This document shows positions 33,048 to 41,343 of a stretch of 64,000 bases of DNA, piece after piece. How positions within the stretch are numbered: position 1 is the stretch's first letter; each line of letters begins with the position of its first letter. Location of the stretch: the NCBI GenBank assembly GCA_021832085.1, contig JAKBLM010000010.1, positions 1-64,000 of the forward strand, in the 5' to 3' direction. The translations under genes and the position numbers were made by a program. The notes beneath the pieces were generated by a model. The model did not search any database and was not told the origin of the DNA. It saw only the letters and a list, made by a program, of their open reading frames with translations. The stretch is from Acidobacteriota bacterium. Its GTDB lineage: Bacteria; Acidobacteriota; Terriglobia; Acidiferrales; UBA7541.

Positions 33048-33449
33048 ATGAAATGGACGAAGCAGGAACGGGACTTCCTGGAAACGGCGCGTGTGGCACG
33101 GCTGGCGACGGTGGGGCCGGGCGGCATGCCGCATAACGTGCCGATCTGCCCGCTGCTCTCCGGCAACCGCTTTTATATCGGAACCGAACGGGCCACCGCC
33201 AAAGTACGCCATGTCCTCGCCCACCCGAAGGTAGCGCTTGTCTTCGACGACTACTGCGAAGATTGGAATCACCTGCGCGGCGTGCTGGTGGAAGGCGAGG
33301 CGCGGCTGGTCGACCGGACGACATTTCGCCGCGTGCGTGCCGCGCTATACCGCAAGTTCCAGCAGTACGAAAGAATCGCGCCACTCGGCGACCGCGGCGC
33401 TGTCGTCCTCGAAGTCATTCCGCAGCGCAAGGTGGGCTGGGGATTCTAG
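33048..33449 (+). CDS. Pyridoxamine 5'-phosphate oxidase-fold protein, probable F420/FMN-dependent
   Basis: A 133-residue split-barrel protein: ARVARLATVGPGGMPHNVPICP at the start (here shortened), NRFYIGTERATAKVRHVLAHPKVALVFDDY and a C-terminal VVLEVIPQRKVGWGF. This matches small PPOX-class proteins that bind FMN, F420 or heme and carry out reductions. The start at 33048 has an AGAAGGAG ribosome site 7 bases upstream and begins with the conserved first helix. It is transcribed divergently from the reductase operon, with a 200-base shared upstream region, so co-regulation is possible but not shown. Confidence 0.75.
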   Translation: MKWTKQERDFLETARVARLATVGPGGMPHNVPICPLLSGNRFYIGTERATAKVRHVLAHPKVALVFDDYCEDWNHLRGVLVEGEARLVDRTTFRRVRAALYRKFQQYERIAPLGDRGAVVLEVIPQRKVGWGF

Positions 33450-33565
33450 GCCACGGCGCCGGCAGGACTTCTCGCGGCAATCGTCTGAACGAATGCGTAA
33501 CGGTATTTTCAGGAGGATTTCGGGGCTCGGCTTTTTCCCGGGCCGACCGCCCTCCTGCCGGGGTG

Positions 33566-34273
33566 TCAAGCAAAACCGTTGTCGCCGAAGGCGGTGATGA
33601 TGCGTTTTTCCGCTCCGGCAATCTGGTTCCACATCAGGCGGTGGGCAATCGCCGGCCGCTTGCGGCGCACGGCATCGACAACGAGCAGGTGCTCGGCAGT
33701 CGCTTCATCGGGATCGAGGCCGACGTCGAGGCCGAGATATAAAGGCCGCTGGATCTGATCGAGCAGGGCGACGACGACCGCTTCGAGCCGGCTGTTGCCG
33801 GAAGTGTGGGCGAGTTGCTGGTGGAAGGCGCTGTTCATTTTCAGGTAGTGCTCGTAGGTGTTGCGCTGGCCGGGCCGATAATTGAGTTCGGCCAACACCA
33901 GCAGGCGAGCCACCTGTTGCGGGCTGGCGCGCTCGGCGGCGAGAGCGGCTGCCTTGGATTCGACGATTTGCCGCAATTCGAAGAGTTCGCGGATGTCGGG
34001 AAGGCTGAATCCGGCGACGGCAAAAGCGCGAGGACCGGTAACGCAGACCAGCCGTTCGTAAACGAGGCGGCTGCAGGCTTCACGGAGGTCGGCGCGAGGA
34101 ACGCGAATTTCGGCCGCGAGCGCCCGTTCGTCGAGGCGGTTACCGGGAGCAAGGCGGCAGGTGAGGATGCGGCTTTTCAACTCGCGGTAGGCGCGCTCGC
34201 CGGGCGTCTCGTCGCGGCGCACCGTGGCGTCGAGGCCGATAGACAAGACCGGTGTTTTGTTCTGGCCCCGCAT
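33566..34273 (-). CDS. GntR-family transcriptional regulator, FCD type
   Basis: A 235-residue regulator. Residues about 20-90 form the winged helix-turn-helix (AYRELKSRILTCRLAPGNRLDERALAAEI..., followed by RADLREACSRLVYERLV); the C-terminal FCD ligand domain has ELRQIVESKAAALAAERAS, HQQLAHTSGN and a final MWNQI helix. FCD regulators commonly respond to organic acids or aromatic acid derivatives. The HTH carries RVPRADLREA in place of the usual GVSRTPVREA. A promoter (TTGACG/TATATG) with a palindrome-like ATATACCGTAT over the -10 lies upstream, suggesting autoregulation. The nearby operon for aromatic-type acyl-CoA reduction is a possible target. Confidence 0.8.
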   Translation of the reverse strand: MRGQNKTPVLSIGLDATVRRDETPGERAYRELKSRILTCRLAPGNRLDERALAAEIRVPRADLREACSRLVYERLVCVTGPRAFAVAGFSLPDIRELFELRQIVESKAAALAAERASPQQVARLLVLAELNYRPGQRNTYEHYLKMNSAFHQQLAHTSGNSRLEAVVVALLDQIQRPLYLGLDVGLDPDEATAEHLLVVDAVRRKRPAIAHRLMWNQIAGAEKRIITAFGDNGFA

Positions 34274-34298
34274 CTTTCCCCCGACAGTTGCGGTGGGT

Positions 34299-34328
34299 CA
34301 TATACCGTATCCGCTTCCGACCCGTCAA
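34299..34328 (-). promoter_or_regulatory. Promoter with overlapping candidate operator for the GntR gene
   Basis: On the minus strand a -35 box TTGACG (34323-34328) and -10 box TATATG (34299-34304) are separated by 18 bases, ending 25 bases before the GntR start codon. The imperfect palindrome ATATACCGTAT (34300-34310) overlaps the -10 box, a common position for an autoregulatory FCD/GntR site. Confidence 0.45.
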
Positions 34329-34333
34329 TGGTT

Positions 34334-34357
34334 TCTTACAGATTGTGTCTTACAGAT
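34334..34357. repeat. 10-base direct repeat upstream of the GntR promoter
   Basis: Two exact copies of TCTTACAGAT (34334-34343 and 34348-34357) with a 14-base period lie just upstream of the -35 box. They could be an activator or repressor site. Each copy also contains a TCTTACA core not seen elsewhere nearby. Confidence 0.4.
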
Positions 34358-34433
34358 AGAGACGGGAGAAAGACACCTGCCCGCCGCTTGCGCCGGGAGG
34401 CGAGCATGGTGAGGCTGCCCGCGCGGGAGGCCG

Positions 34434-35714
34434 TTACCCGGCGAGCAGCGTGTCAAGTGCGCGGCGGGCGGCGTCCGGGTCGGCGTCGATGATGACATGG
34501 GACTTGTCTTCCGGCCCGGCCTGATGGCGGAGGATGTAATCGGGGTCCTTGAGCTGATGGCCGGTTAGGATAATGACCACCTCGGAGGCTGGCGGAATCC
34601 GGCCCCGCTGGCGGAGCTTGCGCACGCCAGCCACGGTGGCCGCCGATGCCGGCTCGCACCCGATCCCGTCGGCGGCGAGGGCCGCTTTCGCCTCCGCGAT
34701 TTCGCCATCGGTAACGCTCTCGACCAGACCCCGCGTCCATTCCAGTTCCCGGCGGGCTTTGGGCCAGTTGGCCGGGCGGCCGATGCGGATGGCGCTGGCC
34801 TCGGTTTCGGGATGTGCCACCGGCTCGATCGCCCGGCCGGAATCCCATCCGCGGTAAAAAGGCGCTGCACCGGCGGCCTGGATCACCGCCAAGCGTGGCG
34901 GACGGTCGAGCAGGCCGAGCGCCGCGAGTTCCCGCAGTCCCTTTCCCATTGCCGAGACGTTGCCCAGATTGCCGCCGGGGAGAACGAGGAAATCGGGGGC
35001 GCGCCAGCCGCGTTGCTCGAGCAGTTCGACGACGGCGGTTTTCTGGCCCTCGATGCGGAAGGGATTGATCGAATTGACGACGTGGAGCGAGCGCTCGGCG
35101 GCGACCGCTTCGAGCAGGCAGAAAGCGTCGTCAAACGTGCCGCGAACCTCGATCACGCGGGCGCCGAATTCAGCCGCCTGGACGAGTTTCGCCGCCGAAA
35201 TGCCCTGATGGGGCACGAACATCACCGCGGGCAATCCGGCGCGGGCGGCGTAGGCGGCCATCGATGAGGAAGTGTTGCCCGTGGAAGCGCAAGCGACCAC
35301 CTGTGCGCGCACGGAGAGAGCGGCACTGATGCAAGCGGTCATGCCCAGGTCCTTGAACGAGCCGGTGGGGTTGGCGCCCAGATGCTTGGCCGAGAGGCGC
35401 ACCTCGCCGGCCCAGCGGCCGGCACGTGGCGCCTCGACCAACGGGGTGGCTCCCTCACCGAGCGTCACCGGGCTGATGGTCGAGGGCAGAAAGGACAGCA
35501 GTTCGCGGAAACGCCAGACGCCGCTGCGGTCGGCCGCGTGACTGGTGGACAGGCGGTCGCGCCAGAGCCGGCGCAGGTCGGCGGGCGCGACGCGATCGAA
35601 CTCATAAGCGACGTCGAGCAGGCTGCCGCAAGCGCCGCATTTCGGCATTTTCAGGGCGAGCGGATGGCTTTGCCCGCAGGCCGGATCGATGCATGAGAGG
35701 TAGGCGCGAGACAT
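34434..35714 (-). CDS. thrC: Threonine synthase
   Basis: A 426-residue fold type II PLP enzyme. The N-terminal zinc-ribbon-like part (LSCIDPACG ... PKCGACG) is typical of the long form of threonine synthase, followed by GEGATPLVEAPR, KHLGANPTGSFKDLGM with the PLP lysine, ACASTGNTSSSMAAYAA, and LPGGNLGNVSAMGKG which binds the PLP phosphate. It converts O-phosphohomoserine and water to threonine and phosphate. The start at 35714 (SRAYLSC) is preferred over 35756 because it places the cysteines near the N-terminus. The tail DADPDAARRALDTLL is typical. It lies between the amidohydrolase and the GntR gene on the same strand. Confidence 0.88.
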   Translation of the reverse strand: MSRAYLSCIDPACGQSHPLALKMPKCGACGSLLDVAYEFDRVAPADLRRLWRDRLSTSHAADRSGVWRFRELLSFLPSTISPVTLGEGATPLVEAPRAGRWAGEVRLSAKHLGANPTGSFKDLGMTACISAALSVRAQVVACASTGNTSSSMAAYAARAGLPAVMFVPHQGISAAKLVQAAEFGARVIEVRGTFDDAFCLLEAVAAERSLHVVNSINPFRIEGQKTAVVELLEQRGWRAPDFLVLPGGNLGNVSAMGKGLRELAALGLLDRPPRLAVIQAAGAAPFYRGWDSGRAIEPVAHPETEASAIRIGRPANWPKARRELEWTRGLVESVTDGEIAEAKAALAADGIGCEPASAATVAGVRKLRQRGRIPPASEVVIILTGHQLKDPDYILRHQAGPEDKSHVIIDADPDAARRALDTLLAG

Positions 35715-35835
35715 TGCCGTATGTGAACCAGGACCCGGAGACGCCTCAGCAAGCACAAGAAGATACCACGTTCGGCCAGGGAGTCACGCACAGCTGCAAG
35801 GAAATCGACGCTACGGGCCGCCGGGGCAACGAAGA

Positions 35836-36816
35836 CTAGAGCGCGAGCAGGCGCCGGGCGTTTCCGCCGAGAATGGCTTGGCGATCGGGCTCGGGAATCG
35901 GGAGCGAGGCGAGGCTCTGGCGCATCTGTTCGATGCTGCCGATGCGGTGCGGATAGTCGCTGCCGGCAACGATCTGCGAAGCGCCGGCAAAACCGATGGC
36001 GAGCTGGAGGGCGGCGGAATCGAAATTCACCGTGTCGTAAAAGAACCGCTTGAGGAATTGGCTGGGCGGCTGATGGATGTGAGCGCGGCATTCAGGGAAG
36101 GCCTCGTAGCCGCGGTCTAGCCGCTCGGCCAGATAGGGGATCGCACCGCCCAGGTGCGCAAGCACCCAGCGGATGCGGGGAAAGCGCTCGGGGACGCCAC
36201 GAAAGACCAGATGGGCGGCGGCGAGTGTCGTGTCGAGGAGAAAGCCGACCAGCGGCATCAGCCAGTAGTCGGTCATCGATTCGACGCCCACAGGGCTGGT
36301 GGGATGGATGAAGAAGACGGCATCGAGGTCATTGGCGGCTTCGTAGAGCGGCTCGAAGCTGTCGTCGGCCAGAGGCAGGCCGTTGACGTTGCTGAAGAGC
36401 ATCGCGCCGCGCAGGTGAAGCTGCCGGATAGCGCGCTCGAGCTCGCGGGCCGAGGCGGCCGGGTCGTTCAGGGGCAGCGTGGCGAGCGCGGTGAAATGGG
36501 CGGGCCGGTCCTGGGCGACGCGGGCAAGAGCGTCGTTGGCGAGCGAGGCGAGGCGGGCGGCGACGGCGGGTTTTTCGATGTGGGTGCCGGGGGTGGTGAG
36601 GGTGAGCACCTGCAGATCCACGCCGCGACGGCTGACGTCGCCCTCGCGAAAATCGATGTCGCGGTGGGCGGGGACGGCAACGTTGTAGTCCCCTGGATAG
36701 TAGAGCAGCGGATTGCCTTCGGCATCGTGGCTGATTCGCACATTGCTCGGGCCCTTTTCGAGGGCCGCCAGGTAGGCGGGCGGGTAGAAATGGTTGTGAA
36801 AGTCAATCGTCGGCAT
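35836..36816 (-). CDS. Amidohydrolase family protein, ACMSD/resorcylate decarboxylase-like
   Basis: A 326-residue TIM-barrel metal enzyme with intact ligands: IDFHNHFYPP (HxH), FFIHPTSP (His), RWVLAHLGGAIPYLAERLDRGY (His and the typical helix) and VAGSDYPHRIG (Asp). This pattern is that of the ACMSD-like branch of the amidohydrolase-2 family, which decarboxylates aromatic or muconate-type acids using Zn2+ or Mn2+. It might act in aromatic acid metabolism together with the nearby reductase operon, but it is a separate transcription unit. The start has an AAAGGAG ribosome site 11-12 bases upstream. It contrasts with the degenerate relative at 31935-32846. Confidence 0.8.
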   Translation of the reverse strand: MPTIDFHNHFYPPAYLAALEKGPSNVRISHDAEGNPLLYYPGDYNVAVPAHRDIDFREGDVSRRGVDLQVLTLTTPGTHIEKPAVAARLASLANDALARVAQDRPAHFTALATLPLNDPAASARELERAIRQLHLRGAMLFSNVNGLPLADDSFEPLYEAANDLDAVFFIHPTSPVGVESMTDYWLMPLVGFLLDTTLAAAHLVFRGVPERFPRIRWVLAHLGGAIPYLAERLDRGYEAFPECRAHIHQPPSQFLKRFFYDTVNFDSAALQLAIGFAGASQIVAGSDYPHRIGSIEQMRQSLASLPIPEPDRQAILGGNARRLLAL

Positions 36817-36993
36817 CGTTTTCCTGCTCCTTTGTTGCCGAGAACGAGTGTTAAAATTAATCGAGGTTTACCCCGAGACACAAGAGAAACGAGACTGAAC
36901 GGCATGGGGAAGCCAGAGCCGCGGTGCGAACGGCGCCGGGTTGCCGGCGCAGGCTGGAAGAGAGTGGCCTAAACGTTCCGGTGGAGCTGCGCA

Positions 36994-38010
36994 ATGAAGG
37001 GCGAATGGAGGACGGCGGCCTGTGCCGCGGGGCTGGGGCTGTTCCTTTCCGCTTTTGCCATGGCCGGCACGAAGCCGAACACCAGCGCCGCCTCCGAGGC
37101 GCTGGTCAAGCGGGCGCTGGCCAGTTGCGACATTATGGCGAATGGCGTGCCTGCGGCCCGTCTCTACGCGCATTTTCGCATCAACTACGCCCCGGGGAAG
37201 TCCGCCGAAGGAGAACTGCTACGCATCTGGACCCCGACGGGATGGTGGCACGAAGAGCTGGCGATGTCCGGCTACCGGAGCACCGAAGTTTCCGACGGGA
37301 AACAGGAATGGAGGGCCGGAACCCTCCGCTACATTCCCTATCCGATCTTCCTGATCCGAAGGGCGCTGACCTTGCCCGCGGCTCTGGATGCGGCCGAGCA
37401 TGCCCAGCTTGGCCCTCTGCTTCCCACGAGCGACGGCGCGGTCGATTGCGTGGACACCGAGGGCCACGGGCCGCGTTTCTCCTACTGTTTTGACACGCAA
37501 GACGGGAACCTGTTGCGCATGTTCGACGGCGAATGGAACGTCACCTTCCAATATGCCGACTACCAGCCCCTTGGAACGAAGCGGTTTCCGAGAAGACTGG
37601 AAGTGCTCCTGCCGAGCGGCCGGCAGCTTGCCGAGATTCACATCGATCAGCTCGTTCCGGAAAAGCATCCCGACCTGCGGATCTTCCTGCCAGTCAAAGG
37701 CTCCGAAGAGGAGCCGGTAAAGGGACAGTGCGAGGTGATCGAGCGGCCGAAACTGAAGAAATTGGTCAAGCCGCAATATCCGCGGGAGGCCGAAGCGGCC
37801 GGCATTACGGGGGTGGTGCAGCTCTACGCGGAGATTGGCAAGGACGGCATCCCGCGTGGTTTGTGGCCAATCAATTCGGTGCCGCCGGTTCTGAGCCGAG
37901 CGGCCATCGAAGCGGTCCGACGGTGGCACTACCGACCGCAGACGTGCAAGGCGACCGGCGCGACGATGGCGGCGCGGGTGAAGGTGACTGTACTGTTTGT
38001 TACACGATAG
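36994..38010 (+). CDS. Periplasmic protein with C-terminal TonB-like domain
   Basis: A 338-residue protein with an N-terminal signal peptide (WRTAACAAGLGLFLSAFAMAG, cleavage near residue 24, shown here only in part). The central part is an unrecognised domain rich in aromatic residues. The C-terminal about 85 residues form a TonB C-terminal domain (PF03544): VKPQYPREAEAAGITGVVQL, IGKDG, AIEAVRRWHYRP, ending VKVTVLFVTR. Such proteins without a membrane-anchored TonB helix are common in Acidobacteriota and their partners are unknown. The next gene, encoding an outer-membrane protein, starts 193 bases downstream. Confidence 0.75.
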   Translation: MKGEWRTAACAAGLGLFLSAFAMAGTKPNTSAASEALVKRALASCDIMANGVPAARLYAHFRINYAPGKSAEGELLRIWTPTGWWHEELAMSGYRSTEVSDGKQEWRAGTLRYIPYPIFLIRRALTLPAALDAAEHAQLGPLLPTSDGAVDCVDTEGHGPRFSYCFDTQDGNLLRMFDGEWNVTFQYADYQPLGTKRFPRRLEVLLPSGRQLAEIHIDQLVPEKHPDLRIFLPVKGSEEEPVKGQCEVIERPKLKKLVKPQYPREAEAAGITGVVQLYAEIGKDGIPRGLWPINSVPPVLSRAAIEAVRRWHYRPQTCKATGATMAARVKVTVLFVTR

Positions 38011-38203
38011 GTGGCGCGGCGGCGTGAGGGCCGCGCGGGGATCGAAGTGCGGTTTGGGCTCGAAGGGCTTCTTCCGGCTCGGGGCAACTCCGGTTCTTCC
38101 TTCCTTTCGGTCGTGTCCGGCAGAGATGGCGGCACGGCACTTGCCTGAATTCGTGATTCGTGGTGTTTTGGCAGGGTGAAAATCCAAAAGGGCGAGGTTA
38201 TTC

Positions 38204-39334
38204 ATGGCCAGGGTGTTGAGGTGGGTTTCGTTGTTGTGCCTGTTGACGGCTGTCGGGGCACGGGCCCAGGGTGTGCAGTTCAAGAATGGCGATCATCTGA
38301 GCGGGAAGTGGCTGAAGGTCGAAGGGACAACGATCAAGTTTCGTTCAAAAGTGCTGGGGAAGATCGCGATTCCGGTGGCGAAGGTGAGCACGTTTTCAAT
38401 TGAACAGCCGCTGGTCGTGATGCTGCAGAACGGCAAGACGATTTCCGGAGACGGCGCGCAACTGGCCGCGGGCACCTGGACTGTGCAAAGCCCGCAGGGA
38501 AACAAGCAAGTGCCCTCCGGGAACGTGACGATGATCCTTCCGGCCGCCGCCTATCACGCCGCCATTGCCGAAGCGAAGGAAAAGACCGAGCCGTGGCGCG
38601 GCTGGAAAGGCGGGGCCACCTTCGGCTATAGCCTTCAAAACGGCGATCAGAACGCGCGCACGGTGAGCCTTGGCATAGCCGCGGTGCGGCACGAGCCGCG
38701 CATGCCGGGTGCCCTGGAGCGCTGGCGCACCAACGTGAACTTCAACCTGCTTTTCGCCAATGCGAGCAGCGACGGCGTGACCGTCTCTTCCAACAGCCTG
38801 ACCAGCTCGCTGCGTCAGGACTATTTCTTCCAGCCGCAAAATTTCCTCTTCATGCTCGGCCAGTGGGACCATATCCTGTCGCAGAACCTCGATCTGCGTC
38901 AGGTCTACGGCGGAGGCTACGGACGTCAGTTGCTCTCCGGGCCGCGTGTCCAGTTCAGCCTGCTGGCCGGCGCTACCTTCGCGAATGAGAAATTCTCCGG
39001 CACTCCGGCCCAGCAATACGCGGAAGCGCTGGTGGGCGAGCACGCGACGTTTCAATTCACCAAGAAGGTTCGCATCAACCACTCCTTCACGTTTTACCCG
39101 AACCTGTCGAACCGGGGGCAGTATCGGTTCGATACGGCATCGGCGATCGCTTTCAGTCTCAATTCCTGGCTCTCGGCGAACATGGGCCTGACGGACTATT
39201 ACATCAGCCAGATTCCCAGCGGCTCGGTAAGCACGGTGACGACGATCGGATCGGGGGGCCAGCTGACCACGGTAAGCTTTCCCTCGCACAACAACAACAT
39301 CACCGTGACCGCCGGTCTCGGCGTGAATTTCTAA
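38204..39334 (+). CDS. DUF481-family outer-membrane beta-barrel protein
   Basis: A 376-residue protein with a signal peptide (VLRWVSLLCLLTAVGARAQ, cleaved after about residue 22). A soluble segment of short beta repeats (residues 25-120: QFKNGDHLSGKWLKVEG, LQNGKTISGDGAQLAAG) precedes a barrel of alternating amphipathic strands from about residue 135, ending in AGLGVNF with the terminal phenylalanine recognised by the BAM machinery. This is the DUF481 (PF04338) organisation. Function is not established; salt-induced relatives are known (YdiY). Position beside a TonB-domain protein and upstream of an osmolyte cluster is suggestive only. Confidence 0.78.
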   Translation: MARVLRWVSLLCLLTAVGARAQGVQFKNGDHLSGKWLKVEGTTIKFRSKVLGKIAIPVAKVSTFSIEQPLVVMLQNGKTISGDGAQLAAGTWTVQSPQGNKQVPSGNVTMILPAAAYHAAIAEAKEKTEPWRGWKGGATFGYSLQNGDQNARTVSLGIAAVRHEPRMPGALERWRTNVNFNLLFANASSDGVTVSSNSLTSSLRQDYFFQPQNFLFMLGQWDHILSQNLDLRQVYGGGYGRQLLSGPRVQFSLLAGATFANEKFSGTPAQQYAEALVGEHATFQFTKKVRINHSFTFYPNLSNRGQYRFDTASAIAFSLNSWLSANMGLTDYYISQIPSGSVSTVTTIGSGGQLTTVSFPSHNNNITVTAGLGVNF

Positions 39335-39486
39335 TTGAAGCTCCTCGCGATGCCGCCATGTGGCCCGCGCCACGTGGAGACGTCCTCGTTTCATTTTTTG
39401 CGCCGCCTCTTGCCGCGCCGCCGTCGGCCGATACAATGGCCAGAGCGAGCAAGTTCGCGCGTCTTCGGAAACGATGGAGAGGGCCA

Positions 39487-41340
39487 ATGGGGAAGGAGCC
39501 GCTGGGGCAGCTCGGGTGCACGGTATCCGGCGACGGCCGGGCGGAGTTTCTGGTGTGGGCGCCGCGGGCCGAAACGGTGGAAGTGCACCTGGTCGAGCCC
39601 GAAGAGCGGCTTATCGAAATGACGGCGGGCGAGCGCGGCTACCATCACGTGCTGGCCGGGGACGTCGCTCCCGGCAGCCTCTACTTTTTCCGGCTCAATG
39701 GCGGAAACGACCGGCCCGACCCGGCCTCGCGCTTCCAGCCGCGCGGCGTGCACGGCCCGTCAGCCGTTGTCGATCTTCGCTACGAATGGACCGACGCAGG
39801 CTGGCAGGGCCGGCGGCTCGAAGAGTACCTGCTCTATGAAATTCACGTTGGCACCTTCACTCCCCCGGGGACGCTCGATGCGATTGTCGGGCGACTCGAT
39901 GAACTGGCCGAACTGGGCGTGACGGCGATCGAGCTGATGCCGGTCGCGCAATTTCCCGGCTCGCGGAATTGGGGCTACGACGGCGTCCATCCCTTCGCCG
40001 TGCAGTCGAGCTACGGCGGGCCGGCGGCTTTGGCGCGGCTGGTGGACGCCTGCCACGCTCGGGGCCTGGCGGTGGCGCTCGATGTCGTCTACAACCACCT
40101 GGGCCCGGAGGGGAACTATCTTTCCGAGTTCGCGCCCTATTTCACCGACCGCTACCGCACGCCCTGGGGCGAGGCAATCAATTACGATGGCGCCTGGAGC
40201 GACGAGGTGCGCCGCTATTTCATCGAAAGCGCACTCGCCTGGATCACCGACTTCCATATCGACGCCTTGCGGCTCGATGCCGTACACGCAATCATCGATC
40301 CCTCGGCAAGCCCGTTTCTCGAGGAACTGGGCGCGCGGGTGCACGAGCGGGCCGAGCGGCTCGGGCGCCGCGTGCAGGTGATCGCCGAAAGCGACCGGAA
40401 CGACGCGCGGCTGGTGCGCGAGCGGGAGCGGGGCGGGCTGGGCCTCGACGGCCTGTGGAACGACGATTTTCACCACGCGCTCCACACCCTGCTCACCGGC
40501 GAACGCAGCGGCTACTATCTCGATTTCGGAACGGTCGGCGACCTGGCCAAGGCCTTTCAGGAGCATTTCGTTTACTCCGGCCAATATTCGGCCTACCGCC
40601 GGCGCAGTCACGGCAACCCGGCGGCCGATCTTCCGGCGCGGTGCTTCGTTGTCTTCGCGCAGAACCACGACCAGGTGGGTAACCGGATGCTGGGCGAGCG
40701 GCTGAGCGCGCTCGGCTCGTTCGACGACCTGAAGCTGGCCGCGGGCGTCACGCTGCTCAGCCCGTTTTTGCCGCTGCTCTTCATGGGCGAGGAATACGGC
40801 GAGACGGCTCCGTTTCTCTATTTCGTGAACCACGGCGATCCCGGCCTGATCGAGGCGGTGCGGAGAGGACGCAAGGAGGAGTTCGCCGCGTTTGGCTGGC
40901 CGGGCGAGCCACCCGATCCGCAGGACGAAGCGACTTTTCAGCGCGCGAAGCTCAATTGGCAATTGCGCACTTCGCCCGGGCACAGTGCGCTTTTGCAGTT
41001 CTACCGGGAACTGATCCGTTTGCGGCGCAGGGTGCCGGCGCTGGCCGAACGCAGCATGGAAAAGCGGCGGGCGGTGGCGCGCGAGGACGAAAAAGCGCTG
41101 GTGGTGCTTCGCCGGGCCGGCGAGAGCGAGGCGCTGTTGCTCTTTCATTTCGGCGAACGCACGACGCGAATCGCGCTGCCGGTTACGTCGGGGACCTGGC
41201 GCAGGGAGCTGGACTCAGCCGCTGAGCGCTGGCTGGGACGCGGCAGCGCGGCTCCCGAGTTGCTCGACGCCAACCGGGAACGGTCGCTCCCGGCGGTTCC
41301 GAGATCGTTCCTGATCTACACGAAAACCCAGGCTAGCTGA
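39487..41340 (+). CDS. treZ: Malto-oligosyltrehalose trehalohydrolase
   Basis: A 617-residue GH13 enzyme releasing trehalose from maltooligosyl-trehalose. An N-terminal beta-sandwich (EFLVWAPRAETVEVHL) is followed by the barrel: YEIHVGTFTPPGTLDAI, WGYDGVHPFAVQSSYGG, DVVYNHLGPEGNY, DALRLDAVHAI (nucleophile Asp), VIAESDRND (acid/base Glu) and FAQNHDQVGNR (transition-state Asp). The start at 39487 has a GGAGAGGG site and fits the family; an alternative at 39436 overlaps a possible promoter (TTGCCG, 16 bases, TACAAT). It opens the plus-strand trehalose/glucan island. The downstream gene begins 3 bases later. Confidence 0.93.
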   Translation: MGKEPLGQLGCTVSGDGRAEFLVWAPRAETVEVHLVEPEERLIEMTAGERGYHHVLAGDVAPGSLYFFRLNGGNDRPDPASRFQPRGVHGPSAVVDLRYEWTDAGWQGRRLEEYLLYEIHVGTFTPPGTLDAIVGRLDELAELGVTAIELMPVAQFPGSRNWGYDGVHPFAVQSSYGGPAALARLVDACHARGLAVALDVVYNHLGPEGNYLSEFAPYFTDRYRTPWGEAINYDGAWSDEVRRYFIESALAWITDFHIDALRLDAVHAIIDPSASPFLEELGARVHERAERLGRRVQVIAESDRNDARLVRERERGGLGLDGLWNDDFHHALHTLLTGERSGYYLDFGTVGDLAKAFQEHFVYSGQYSAYRRRSHGNPAADLPARCFVVFAQNHDQVGNRMLGERLSALGSFDDLKLAAGVTLLSPFLPLLFMGEEYGETAPFLYFVNHGDPGLIEAVRRGRKEEFAAFGWPGEPPDPQDEATFQRAKLNWQLRTSPGHSALLQFYRELIRLRRRVPALAERSMEKRRAVAREDEKALVVLRRAGESEALLLFHFGERTTRIALPVTSGTWRRELDSAAERWLGRGSAAPELLDANRERSLPAVPRSFLIYTKTQAS

Positions 41341-41343
41341 ATC

